Part shown: piece by piece, positions 8,502 through 16,637 of the stretch
Position numbering within the stretch: the stretch's first letter is position 1
Layout: every line of letters begins with the position of its first letter
Source of the DNA: G965205255 sp965205255
GTDB taxonomy: Bacteria > Pseudomonadota > Gammaproteobacteria > Pseudomonadales > Endozoicomonadaceae
Length of the DNA stretch: 64,000 nt
Reading direction: 5' to 3'
Assembly (NCBI GenBank): GCA_965205255.1
Contig: OZ242051.1
Coordinates: forward strand, 2,852,001 to 2,916,000
The notes under the pieces: generated by a model
Databases searched by the model: none
Told to the model about the DNA's origin: nothing
Seen by the model: only the letters and a program-made list of their open reading frames with translations
Position numbers and translations under genes: made by a program

Positions 8502-9404
8502 TTATGGTGATCTTTTGATGTTTTTTTCCACGATTAGTACTAATAGTATGCCTGCTAAAATGCATAAAACCGAGTAATACAGGTCAATGTGACTATTTGT
8601 ATGTATATAATTCCAGGGATTTATATTGCTTTGAAGACCTGTGTCGTTATTAATTAGTTTCCATGGCCATGCCTTATTTAAGGCACCAATCATTAAACCG
8701 GTAAGTCCTCCCATCATAGCGTTATTAAAACGAAGTAACAGCCAGCTCAACAGATGTGAAAATAGTAACAGACCAATACCACAACCAAGGCAAAAGACAA
8801 ATATTACAGAAAAATTGTGATTAATGACAGCTTGTAAAAGCGGGTGATAAAGACCTGCCAAAAGTAAAATAAGGCTACCGGAAATACCGGGAAGTATCAT
8901 GGCGCAAATGGCAATAGTTCCAGCAAAAAAGAAAATAAACAAAGATGGAGACGATATACTAACCGGTGTTGCTGATGTTAGAAGGAAAGAAAAAACAATA
9001 CCGAAAACAAGCGGCAACAGATAGTTTATTCTCCACTGTCCGGTTTGTCTTAGCAATAATAATGACGATACAATAATTAGGCCGAAAAAAAATGACCATA
9101 ATAGTGATGAGTAGTTGCTCATTAAAAAATGAATAGCAGATGAAAAACTTAGAACGCTGAAAGCAATACCAATTAGCAATGGTAGTAGGAAACTTCCATT
9201 AACGTACACCCAAAAAGATGACCACTGACCTTTGAATAGAAGTTTTAATGCATGAAGATTGATGGACTTTAAGCTGTTGAGCAACTCTTCATACACTCCT
9301 GTAATCAGAGCAATGGTTCCTCCTGAAACACCAGGTATTAGATCTGTTGCGCCTATGGCCATCCCTTTAAAAAACAACCATCTAACCCTATTAATCGAAT
9401 GCAT
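8502..9404 (-). CDS. DUF368 membrane protein, probable polyprenyl-phosphate transporter (PopT family)
   Basis: 300 residues, polytopic. The N-terminus has the family signature GMAIGATDLIPGVSGGTIAL (residues ~15-34), and a second half-repeat has AICAMILPGISGSLILLL (~167-184). These paired PGxSG loops are the hallmark of DUF368. Members were shown to move undecaprenyl phosphate back across the inner membrane for cell-wall and surface-polymer synthesis. It stands alone on the minus strand between the nlpD remnant and a divergent gene. The family assignment is firm; function in this organism is inferred. Confidence 0.85.
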   Translation of the reverse strand: MHSINRVRWLFFKGMAIGATDLIPGVSGGTIALITGVYEELLNSLKSINLHALKLLFKGQWSSFWVYVNGSFLLPLLIGIAFSVLSFSSAIHFLMSNYSSLLWSFFFGLIIVSSLLLLRQTGQWRINYLLPLVFGIVFSFLLTSATPVSISSPSLFIFFFAGTIAICAMILPGISGSLILLLAGLYHPLLQAVINHNFSVIFVFCLGCGIGLLLFSHLLSWLLLRFNNAMMGGLTGLMIGALNKAWPWKLINNDTGLQSNINPWNYIHTNSHIDLYYSVLCILAGILLVLIVEKNIKRSP

Positions 9405-9929
9405 TTGTTTATCCGTTTATTATGAGAATATTTTGCTAAATAATTTTTAATATTGTTGCATTATAATGATATTTTCTTCTTTTATTTCTTATGTGTTGTT
9501 TTCTCGCCTCTAATGTCGCTATTTAAAGAATCTCGTAGTAACAGGCTGCTACGTGCCATGTTTTTTTAAAAGTTAGCTAGGATCGTATTCCGTAGCAATA
9601 TTCACAAACGAACCTTGATTTTAGCCTTTTCAGATCACCTTATAAATGATGGCTGTTAAGCGATAACTTATCCTTCGTTATTTTTTAAACTTGTGAAGCT
9701 GTATTACCAAAAAGTTGTATTACCAAAATTTGCTTTAGTTGAAAACAGGTTTTTGTGTAAGTTATTTGCCAAATATAATCTAATTATTGCTCATTGACTA
9801 TAACACTGTTGTTTGTGTTGCTAATGAATGATTAAAGATTATTAAGGACTAAAATACAATCAGTTGAATTCATGCTAATGATTTTGCACATGTTCGGCAT
9901 TATACATAATAAATGAGGCAAGTCAGATT
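9405..9929. promoter_or_regulatory. Intergenic region with possible promoter of the 9930 gene
   Basis: 525 bases between divergent genes with no credible coding sequence. Near the right end, TTGCAC (9884-9889) and CATAAT (9905-9910) could form a promoter, though the 15-base spacing is short. A GAGG ribosome site (9913-9916) precedes the ATG at 9930. The rest shows only AT-rich sequence and a short direct repeat (TTGTATTACCAAAA-like) at about 9700-9730. Confidence 0.35.
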
Positions 9930-11123
9930 ATGGAAGGTGTAAGGTTCGATTTTTTACAGCATAACCCAATTAATTTTGATGATGAGTGGTCGAGATCAGC
10001 TAATGATGTAATTAAGCCTGATAAATCTAAGTTTGTATCTGCATCAGGTCGTATTATCAGCGTTGAAGATGAAATTCGACCATCTATTGCCACCGGAAAA
10101 CGTACGTGTAATGAGAGTGGCATTGGTGACGGACAAAACCGGCAGGATGTTGATTCCCGAGTGTGCAAACGTTTAAAGCTGGAGTCTGAAAATAACTCTG
10201 CGCTTGCAGATCGAACGATTAAGCATTGTGTACAGAATGTTGAAAACTATCAACAATGGCTGAACTCACAACCTGAAAATGTATTATCCTGTCCGCCCTT
10301 GGTACAATACGGACACTTTATCCCTCAAATAGATGCTTCCTTGTTGGTTTACGATGGTGTGAATATTCATGTTAACACTCAGGGGTTAATGCCAGATTCT
10401 GTTGTAGCACTGGAAAAAATAAAGCAAATGGTGAAACCGCCCAGACTTTGTAGTGCCTGCCCTACACCTCAATTGGCAGGAGCTGTTCTTTCCATATTAC
10501 CCTCTTATCGTAAAACTGCTATATTTGTGCCAATGGCCGGTGCAGGTCGTCTTGCTGCAATGATTGAGCAAGAGGTAAAAAAGGAAAATCATATAGTTCA
10601 TGTTTTTAGCTATGATATTTCTCCACGTAATAGTTTGGTCAGTGTAGCTAGTGTAGGAGAGAGAGGGGTAAACAGAGGAGATAGTTTTCAACAGTTTTAT
10701 CATGACGCGGCAACTGTTGAAGCAAGCAATTCAATGCCGACTTTAGCTAATGAAAACCCAGATTATACGTTTAATCATTTTGTTATGTTGCTTGATTTTC
10801 CTCAGTTTTATAGAGTTAATCCGGAAAATTGTCCGCTACAAATAGCTGTTGAGAAATTTATGCGATTTACGACGCCAAAAAGCAAACAGATTATCTATTG
10901 GGGTATAGGTGATGCAGTAGTTGGTGAAAAAGTAGTAAATAATCCCTTTAAGCAGGTTGTGTCTGTATATAACAAACAAGCAAAAGAAAAGTGGAATGGA
11001 AAACAGCTCGAAATAAAAGATGCTGTTGTTGAATACCCCCGAACCTTTAGTAACGAAGTTTTACAGCAGGTATATTCTGAAATTTCAGTGCCTTTAGCGA
11101 AGAAGGAAAAAAAGGAGAAATAA
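9930..11123 (+). CDS. Unknown protein; possible Rossmann-type methyltransferase fold with a Myc-like nuclear signal
   Basis: 397 residues with no signal peptide or membrane segment. I do not recognise a family. Two things stand out. Residues 79-85 read CKRLKLE, close to the c-Myc nuclear localisation signal (AKRVKLD). Residues 196-293 have the order of a class-I SAM methyltransferase: TAIFVPMAGAGRLAAMI (motif-I-like), HVFSYDISP (acidic end of strand 2) and VMLLDFPQF (D-x-P-x-F after strand 4). The C-terminus is lysine rich (KKEKKEK). It interrupts the truD-surE-pcm-nlpD order and is followed by its own terminator, so it looks like an acquired single-gene unit. A secreted nuclear effector is possible but unproven. 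Confidence 0.75.
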   Translation: MEGVRFDFLQHNPINFDDEWSRSANDVIKPDKSKFVSASGRIISVEDEIRPSIATGKRTCNESGIGDGQNRQDVDSRVCKRLKLESENNSALADRTIKHCVQNVENYQQWLNSQPENVLSCPPLVQYGHFIPQIDASLLVYDGVNIHVNTQGLMPDSVVALEKIKQMVKPPRLCSACPTPQLAGAVLSILPSYRKTAIFVPMAGAGRLAAMIEQEVKKENHIVHVFSYDISPRNSLVSVASVGERGVNRGDSFQQFYHDAATVEASNSMPTLANENPDYTFNHFVMLLDFPQFYRVNPENCPLQIAVEKFMRFTTPKSKQIIYWGIGDAVVGEKVVNNPFKQVVSVYNKQAKEKWNGKQLEIKDAVVEYPRTFSNEVLQQVYSEISVPLAKKEKKEK

Positions 11124-11124
11124 T

Positions 11125-11151
11125 CAGAACTGTAGTTCTGCTCTTTTTTTT
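11125..11151 (+). terminator. Intrinsic terminator
   Basis: A CAGAAC-TGTA-GTTCTG hairpin (11125-11140) followed by a run of T (CTCTTTTTTTT) lies two bases after the stop of the upstream gene. It is a classical rho-independent signal. Confidence 0.85.
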
Positions 11152-11160
11152 ATGTTGAAT

Positions 11161-11249
11161 CTCCTCGCCTTTCTTTAACAGAAAGCCATAAAATTATGCT
11201 CATAACTATAGTTATAAGCATGTTTTGGGCTATAAGCAGTTTTGGTATT
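11161..11249. repeat. Half copy of the TAATACCAAAACC miniature element
   Basis: It contains TTTAACAGAAAGCCATAAAA, ATGCTCATAACTATAGTTAT and the terminus GCAGTTTTGGTATTA. On the minus strand the terminus reads TAATACCAAAACTGC, and its TAA is the stop codon of truD. The other arm is missing. Confidence 0.75.
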
Positions 11250-12300
11250 AAGTGTTAATTAGCGACATATCCTGATAATCAATAATCTCTTTTAGTACAC
11301 TGGTGGCGTAAGCTCCTCGGGTTAAAAAAAATGTCAGGCTGAGAGAGTTGTCGCCCCAGTTCCATGACAGCTCTTTTACCAAAAGCTGCATGGCTCTGCG
11401 CTGTTGTTTTAACTGGTAGTCTTCAAGCCCTTTAGTCAGTTCGGGATATTGATTGGCAACAGCATATTCCAATTCCTTTATTGAGTTGTCAGAGCGCAAT
11501 TGACCTTTACCCCACATGGGTGCGGTTAGGAGTAGTTCTGATTTATTGCAACGACTGACTACATTGTTATCTTGATTTTCTGGAAAAATAACTGACTGAT
11601 TATCTGGAAATGTTACTATATCACCAGGCTGCCAATGATTCCATGTATTGAGTTTTATGCGTTCTCCAACAACTGCATTAAAAATAAAAGAACGAGCAGC
11701 AGATAAAAGTATTGATCGAGTTTCCCTGCCAGGTGACAACTGACCATCAAACATCTTAAGAGCTTGTGCAATATTATTGCCTGATATACCAAAGCGCTGA
11801 TAACCAAAGTAATTGGGAACCCCCACCGATTTAATTGTATTTAGCCTTTGTTCGGTTTCTTTTTTATCTCCACTGTAATTTTTGAGAATAATGGTAAACC
11901 TGTTTCCAAGGAGTGTTCCTGTTTGTAGTTTTTTTTGGTGTCGTACAGCTTTGATAATTCTGGCGCCTTCAATCTTGTTGCAGGAAGATATAATTTTGTC
12001 ATCATCTGGTTTTCCGGGGAGGTGAATGCTAAACCATTGTTTTGTGATTCCGTACCGGTCTTTTAAGCCTGCAAAGGAAACCTTTGACTTATGCAGCTGA
12101 CATATTGCGGCTATTTTTTTTGCAATCCAATAAGTATTCTGATTTTGTTTTTCTGTAAATAAAAGCAGGTGCTCACCATTACCGGAAGGTTCAAAGGGTA
12201 ACACTTCTTCAACAATAAAATCTTCGGGCTTTGCTTTAAACATTGCTCTGGCGCAAGGGCTGTCACAGGCATAAGGAAAATCTAACGAAACTGTTGTCAT
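11248..12300 (-). CDS. truD: tRNA pseudouridine(13) synthase TruD
   Basis: 350 residues, usual length. It converts U13 to pseudouridine in tRNA-Glu; a tRNA-Glu gene lies about 0.75 kb upstream. The catalytic Asp motif is FAGLKDRYGITKQWF (about residues 76-90), and NYFGYQRFG and the insertion domain are present. The start ATG is 13 bases after the ftsB stop, so the two are probably one operon. In relatives ispD and ispF lie between or near these genes; they are absent here. The stop codon falls inside the end of a miniature element, so the last residues (SLINT) may be altered relative to the ancestor. Confidence 0.93.
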   Translation of the reverse strand: MTTVSLDFPYACDSPCARAMFKAKPEDFIVEEVLPFEPSGNGEHLLLFTEKQNQNTYWIAKKIAAICQLHKSKVSFAGLKDRYGITKQWFSIHLPGKPDDDKIISSCNKIEGARIIKAVRHQKKLQTGTLLGNRFTIILKNYSGDKKETEQRLNTIKSVGVPNYFGYQRFGISGNNIAQALKMFDGQLSPGRETRSILLSAARSFIFNAVVGERIKLNTWNHWQPGDIVTFPDNQSVIFPENQDNNVVSRCNKSELLLTAPMWGKGQLRSDNSIKELEYAVANQYPELTKGLEDYQLKQQRRAMQLLVKELSWNWGDNSLSLTFFLTRGAYATSVLKEIIDYQDMSLINT

Positions 12301-12313
12301 GTATAATTTAAAC

Positions 12314-12625
12314 TCACTGAATGTTTTTCGGATAATCAGATTTTAGATTGTTGGGTTTTGGCATATAATAAAAGGTTTCTCTCGGTGCTATCATACCTAA
12401 CTCTTCTCTTGCATGATCTTCAATGGTTTTATCAGTGTTATGCTGAAGGTTAACAACGAGTATTGACAATTTCTGATTTCTTTGGGTGATAGTGTTGTTT
12501 TTTTTGAGTTGGTTGGTGATCATGTGTTTAGTATGATACAGCTGACTTAAGCTATGCTCACCCATCCACAGCTGATATTGAAGAGCTATAAATATAATCC
12601 ATAACGTTGCGCTCAGTATTTGCAT
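12314..12625 (-). CDS. ftsB: Cell division protein FtsB
   Basis: 103 residues with the FtsB layout: an N-terminal membrane segment (about 4-19), a periplasmic leucine-zipper coiled coil (about 30-65) and the conserved EDHAREELGMIAPRETFY block (about 70-87). It forms the FtsQLB complex that activates septal wall synthesis. It heads a two-gene unit with truD; eno, its usual upstream neighbour, is replaced by two tRNA genes. Confidence 0.92.
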   Translation of the reverse strand: MQILSATLWIIFIALQYQLWMGEHSLSQLYHTKHMITNQLKKNNTITQRNQKLSILVVNLQHNTDKTIEDHAREELGMIAPRETFYYMPKPNNLKSDYPKNIQ

Positions 12626-12663
12626 AACTATTTATAAGTCCGGATAAAGTGTTATCACAGAGT

Positions 12664-12812
12664 AATACCAAAACCTGCTTCTAACTTCTTATTGAGCAAG
12701 ATTTCTAATCTTGCTGTTTTGTACAGCTGGCTATTACTCATCACTTCGCTTTTAACAGCAAGCTATTAAAACCTGCTTCTAGAAGTAATGAGAAGCAGTA
12801 TTTTGTATAATA
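12664..12812. repeat. Copy of the TAATACCAAAACC miniature element
   Basis: It starts TAATACCAAAACCTGCTTCT (from 12663) and ends in AGAAGCAGTATTTTGTAT, an imperfect inverted copy of the start. The interior carries TTAACAGCAAGC and a repeated AAAACCTGCTTCTAGAAG, suggesting rearrangement. It lies in the gap between ftsB and the tRNA genes. Confidence 0.75.
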
Positions 12813-12914
12813 CTTGTATGATAATAACAGAAAAAATATAAAGATTAAGCAAGTGCTTCTGCTTATTATTGATATGTTTGAAACTGTTCAAAAAAACAGA
12901 GGTTTTGTGAAATT

Positions 12915-12990
12915 TGGAGCGGGAAACGAGATTCGAACTCGCGACCCCAACCTTGGCAAGGTTGTGCTCTACCAGCTGAGCTATTCCCGC
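12915..12990 (-). tRNA. tRNA-Gly (GCC)
   Basis: Reading the minus strand, acceptor GCGGGAA pairs with TTCCCGC, followed by discriminator T and an encoded CCA. The D loop AGCTCAGCTGGTAGAGC, anticodon loop CTTGCCAAG (anticodon GCC) and T arm GGGTCGCGAGTTCGAATCTC-like are all present. 76 bases. Confidence 0.96.
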
Positions 12991-13050
12991 ATAATTCTCA
13001 AGGTCTATTCTAATGAGAATAGTTAGCTTATATATAACTGTGTGCTTAAA

Positions 13051-13126
13051 TGGCGTCCCCTAGGGGACTCGAACCCCTGTTACCGCCGTGAAAGGGCGGT
13101 GTCCTAGGCCACTAGACGAAGGGGAC
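13051..13126 (-). tRNA. tRNA-Glu (TTC)
   Basis: Minus strand: acceptor GTCCCCT pairs with AGGGGAC, then discriminator G and encoded CCA. Anticodon loop CCTTTCACGG gives anticodon TTC, and the T arm has GGTTCGAGTCC. 76 bases. It is 60 bases upstream of tRNA-Gly on the same strand, probably one transcript. Confidence 0.96.
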
Positions 13127-13312
13127 CCAAGGCACTTACAGTTTTTTTGGGCTGAACCCAAAACTTGTTGAGCATTCTATGGATCTGTGGGTGTTTTGTC
13201 AATAGGTTGGGCGTTATCTTTTTTGTATGCTGGTTTTTTTTTGAGGCAATGAATTAGGGTGTATATTGACGTAAGAGATTCGTTTAGTTTTGAGTGTGCC
13301 TGTAAAAGCGTG

Positions 13313-13352
13313 TTTTGACTACAGCTCTTATGAAAGCAAGCTGTAGTCAAAA
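13313..13352. repeat. 14-bp perfect inverted repeat
   Basis: TTTTGACTACAGCT (13313-13326) and AGCTGTAGTCAAAA (13339-13352) are perfect complements around a 12-base loop. It lies just past the end of the minus-strand gene ending at 13378, so it may stop that transcript. No T run follows on either strand. Confidence 0.6.
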
Positions 13353-13377
13353 GTCATATTAAACGCTGTGCATGTGA

Positions 13378-14514
13378 TTATGAGGAAACTGTCATATGAT
13401 AGTAGTTGTCAGGTTTTATATGCCAGTACTTGTCATTGTTCTTTTTTATATTGACCTTGATGATTCCTTGATTACTTACTGTTGAAAAGGCTTTTATACC
13501 GACGGAAATACTTTGACAATCCTTATTTGAAGAACAAAGTTTATTAATGGAAAGTGGCTGTGCCGCACTGTTGCCAAAAGTGCCTGTAAATGCCCAAAGT
13601 CCTTTGCCTTCAGATTGCAGAAAAGAATTGCTGAAAAATGTAGTTTGTCCGTTTCGGCTTTGAACAATATTATAATATTTCAATTTTGGTAGCGCCATAG
13701 GCAACCAGGTTTTTCCTCTATCGGTAGAAGTCAAAACAAATGACTGATCAAGAAAGCCTGTTGCAAAAGCGGTATCAGGTTTATTTGAAGAATAAGTTAC
13801 ATCTATGAAACCTACTTTGTTGGGAGATATACCAGCAGGCCAGTGTATGGTAGATGGTTTCCAGGTTTTTCCTTGGTCAGGTGAGTAGATAATTTTACCT
13901 TTACTGTTTGCTCCGACAAACCACTGGTTATTTTTTGGGGCGGTTACCACCCAGTCGCTATCTGTTTTTGGAAGATCAACCGTCTTACAGCTGAGTCCAT
14001 CATCATCAGACAGGTAAACATGGTTTTCTGATGCAAAAAGAACCTTATGGTTTTTAGCAGATACAGGGAATATATAGGTAGGGGCTCTTTTTATATTATT
14101 GTTTTCATAGAAGCAGGAAGACTTGTCTAGTCGCTTCCAGGTTTGACCTCCATCATCTGATACGGAAAAAAATATATTCCCGGGATGTATGAACTGAAAG
14201 CTGAGAACTTTTTTTGAATCATCTGGATAAAACTGGGCAGTCCAGAATCCATTATTTGCCATGCTAGGCACTTTAGACCAATGTATTCCTCCATCCTGTG
14301 ACCGCCATAGGCCGTTTTCTTCGCCCCCTGCCAGCTGTTCGAATGATAATACTATATTGCCATTATTGTTGTATATAAAATCCTTTAGATTATGGTCATT
14401 AGGTAATCCTGATATTTTTTCAAAAGTTGTATGTTCTGCCATAGCGTTGGCTGTTGTTAGGAAACCACCCATAAGCAAGCAAATAAAACTGCTTATTATG
14501 TGTTTTTTAAACAT
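13378..14514 (-). CDS. Secreted Asp-box (BNR/sialidase-like) beta-propeller protein
   Basis: 378 residues. Signal peptide about 1-26 (ends TTANAMA). At least five Asp-box motifs (S-x-D-x-G-x-T/x-W) occur: SQDGGIHW, SDDGGQTW, SDDDGLSC, SPDQGKTW and STDRGKTW, spaced as in BNR/sialidase or Vps10-type propellers. The catalytic residues of true sialidases (arginine triad, Tyr/Glu pair) cannot be assigned, so this may be a binding rather than hydrolytic protein. It is a single gene with a nearby inverted repeat at its 3' end. Export to the periplasm or outside is inferred from the signal. Confidence 0.8.
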   Translation of the reverse strand: MFKKHIISSFICLLMGGFLTTANAMAEHTTFEKISGLPNDHNLKDFIYNNNGNIVLSFEQLAGGEENGLWRSQDGGIHWSKVPSMANNGFWTAQFYPDDSKKVLSFQFIHPGNIFFSVSDDGGQTWKRLDKSSCFYENNNIKRAPTYIFPVSAKNHKVLFASENHVYLSDDDGLSCKTVDLPKTDSDWVVTAPKNNQWFVGANSKGKIIYSPDQGKTWKPSTIHWPAGISPNKVGFIDVTYSSNKPDTAFATGFLDQSFVLTSTDRGKTWLPMALPKLKYYNIVQSRNGQTTFFSNSFLQSEGKGLWAFTGTFGNSAAQPLSINKLCSSNKDCQSISVGIKAFSTVSNQGIIKVNIKKNNDKYWHIKPDNYYHMTVSS

Positions 14515-14825
14515 GACTACACTCCTAAAATTTACATGTATGAGTCAAGTAAATGAAAGCGCAAAAGATGATATCTGGCGTTCGCCTTTGTGTTGGCAAT
14601 TTGCACAGGACATGCACAGATTGCAACAGATAGTATTAACCTGACCGTTAGCTGTTGTTCAATGGCTTTCGTAAGGTTGAATCTTGCGGATATGCTTTTC
14701 ACTTCAGACAGAAATTTCATCGGTATAAAGTACTGATGCAACCTTTTTACTGTACATCCTACTTTGACCGATAATTTATTATTGTAATGAATTTTTTGTT
14801 TGTCCAGGTGTTCTGACAGCTATTT
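14515..14825. other. Gap without a supported gene
   Basis: 311 bases between two minus-strand genes. A 69-codon open frame (14532-14741) has no ribosome site, odd composition and no recognisable similarity. I see no RNA or repeat. Confidence 0.5.
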
Positions 14826-15254
14826 TTATTGTATGGGCGTATTTTGTTCAAGTATCAGAAATTGACTTAATCCACTCAGGTCAAGTAGCGATTGAATATG
14901 TTTTGGTACGTTAGCAAATATTATTGCTACTTTCAGCTGTTTGATGATTCGCATAAAAAGACTCAAACCAGCGCTATTAATAGACTGCAACTGTCTACAG
15001 TCTATTATCAATTTTTTTTGCACCGGTAAACAAATGCTTTTTACTGTTTGTTCAAATTGAAGACAAGTCGATGCATCAAGATAGCCACAAAGCAAAAGTC
15101 TGGCTTTTTTTGGCGTATCAGATACAAGAACAGAAAGCATATGACTTTTCTTTTCAGAGGTAGCCTGAAAATTATACTTAGTATAATTTCTGGTCTTCGG
15201 GTGTCCTTTAAGACCTTTATGTCTTAACTGCACACTATACATTCCTTCATGCAT
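14826..15254 (-). CDS. STAS-domain protein (anti-sigma-factor-antagonist type)
   Basis: 142 residues. Residues ~50-140 fit a single STAS domain: KARLLLCGYLDAS (strand 1), KKLIIDCRQLQSINSAGL (strand and switch loop) and LKVAIIFANVP. Ser94 in INSAGL matches the serine phosphorylated in SpoIIAA-type regulators. Relatives act in partner-switching pathways or in the MlaB lipid system, but no anti-sigma kinase or mla gene is adjacent. The first ~38 residues are basic and unmatched; the true start could be Met39. It is divergent from mreB. Confidence 0.75.
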   Translation of the reverse strand: MHEGMYSVQLRHKGLKGHPKTRNYTKYNFQATSEKKSHMLSVLVSDTPKKARLLLCGYLDASTCLQFEQTVKSICLPVQKKLIIDCRQLQSINSAGLSLFMRIIKQLKVAIIFANVPKHIQSLLDLSGLSQFLILEQNTPIQ

Positions 15255-15528
15255 GTTTTAACCTCACTGCTGACAAATACCGCTTTTGAGTTTTGAACAC
15301 AAAATAAGTGACAAGTTACCAAAAATCGTATATTTTTTTGTAAAAAACTACTAACAAAACGGTTAGCTTTTAAGTCTATAGTTTACTGATGTAAAAATAA
15401 CTTTAGGGTGGAGTCATTTAAAAGCTGAAATATATTCATTTATTGCGTAAAATTGCTTTTGACATTTTATTTATAGCCAGCTTGCAATCTACCGACAGTA
15501 ATAATTAGTTAAGGGAATAAAGCACAAC

Positions 15529-16566
15529 ATGTTAAAAAAATTACGTGGCCTTTTCTCAACCGACCTCTCTATTGACTTGGGAACAGCCAACACTTTGGTG
15601 TATGTTCGTGGAAAGGGTATCGTGCTTGACGAGCCTTCAGTGGTCGCTATTCGCAATATAGGTAATCAGAAAAATGTTGTTGCGGTGGGCATGGATGCAA
15701 AACGCATGTTGGGAAGAACGCCAGGTAACATTACCGCTATCCGTCCAATGAAAGATGGTGTGATTGCAGATTTTGACGTCTGCGAAAAAATGTTACAACA
15801 CTTTATTAATAAAGTGCATGAGAATAGTTTTATACAACCGAGTCCTCGAGTACTTGTTTGTGTTCCCTGTGAGTCTACTAAAGTTGAGCGTCGGGCCATC
15901 CGTGAGTCAGTACTTGGTGCCGGAGCTAGGGAAGTTTACCTGATTGAAGAGCCAATGGCATCAGCTATCGGTGCAGGTTTGCCTGTTGAGGAAGCCAGCG
16001 GGTCCATGGTTGTTGATATTGGTGGAGGGACTACAGAAATTGCAATCATTTCTTTAAGTGGTGTTGTGTATTCAGAATCTGTTCGTATTGGTGGTGACCG
16101 ATTTGATGAGGCTATTGTCACTTATGTTCGTCGCAACTATGGCAGCCTTATTGGTGATTCAACTGCAGAGCGTATTAAACAGGAAATCGCTATTGCCAAT
16201 GCTATGCAGGAAGTATTGGAAATAGATGTTCGTGGTCGTAATTTAGCCGAAGGTATTCCACGTAGTTTCACCCTGAATAGTTCAGAAATTCTTGAGGCAT
16301 TGCAGGACAACCTACAGTCTATTGTTCACTCTGTTAAAAGTGCGTTGGAACAGTCTCCGCCAGAACTTGCCTCAGATATTGCTGAAAGAGGACTTGTGCT
16401 CACCGGAGGAGGTGCGTTAATGCGCGGGTTGGATGTTCTGTTAAGCGAAGAAACGGGCTTGCCTGTTGTAGTGGCTGAAGAGCCATTAACCTGTGTTGCC
16501 CGTGGGGGTGGTCGCGCTTTAGAGATGATGGATAAACACAGAATGGATTTACTGTCTACTGAATAA
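15529..16566 (+). CDS. mreB: Rod-shape actin homologue MreB
   Basis: 345 residues, full length. Actin-fold phosphate loops are clear: DLGTANTLVYVRGKG (residues ~15-29), VVDIGGGTTEIAIISL and VLTGGGALMRGLDVLL. It polymerises under the inner membrane and guides lateral wall synthesis with MreC, MreD, RodA and PBP2. It is the first gene of mreBCD-maf-rng-yhdP, the same order as in E. coli. Its N-terminus (MLKKLRGLF) carries the membrane-binding amphipathic helix. Confidence 0.97.
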   Translation: MLKKLRGLFSTDLSIDLGTANTLVYVRGKGIVLDEPSVVAIRNIGNQKNVVAVGMDAKRMLGRTPGNITAIRPMKDGVIADFDVCEKMLQHFINKVHENSFIQPSPRVLVCVPCESTKVERRAIRESVLGAGAREVYLIEEPMASAIGAGLPVEEASGSMVVDIGGGTTEIAIISLSGVVYSESVRIGGDRFDEAIVTYVRRNYGSLIGDSTAERIKQEIAIANAMQEVLEIDVRGRNLAEGIPRSFTLNSSEILEALQDNLQSIVHSVKSALEQSPPELASDIAERGLVLTGGGALMRGLDVLLSEETGLPVVVAEEPLTCVARGGGRALEMMDKHRMDLLSTE

Positions 16567-16621
16567 TAATTTAAGAAAAAAATGTATCTTTGTATTAAGG
16601 TGGTAATATTAATGTTATACC

Positions 16622-16637
16622 AAGGAGAGCAGTTATC
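16622..16637 (+). promoter_or_regulatory. Ribosome binding site and apparent ATC start of mreC
   Basis: AAGGAG at 16622-16627 is followed, after 7 bases, by ATC AGC TTA ATA TTT. The encoded (I/M)SLIFHKRGSG is the normal MreC N-terminus. There is no ATG, GTG or TTG in frame between the stop at 16596 and codon 16719. This places initiation at ATC (16635), unless the base is a sequencing error for ATG. Confidence 0.65.

Noticed and set aside
12814..13026. 70-codon plus-strand frame containing IRTRDPNLGKVVLYQLSYS
   Set aside because: It reads through the complement of the tRNA-Gly gene, a well-known false protein; the tRNA structure is complete.
13313..13352. Intrinsic terminator
   Set aside because: The stem is perfect, but no T run follows on either strand, so it is listed only as an inverted repeat.
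14532..14741. 69-codon minus-strand frame upstream of the Asp-box gene
   Set aside because: No start signal, no domain or signal peptide and no conserved context.
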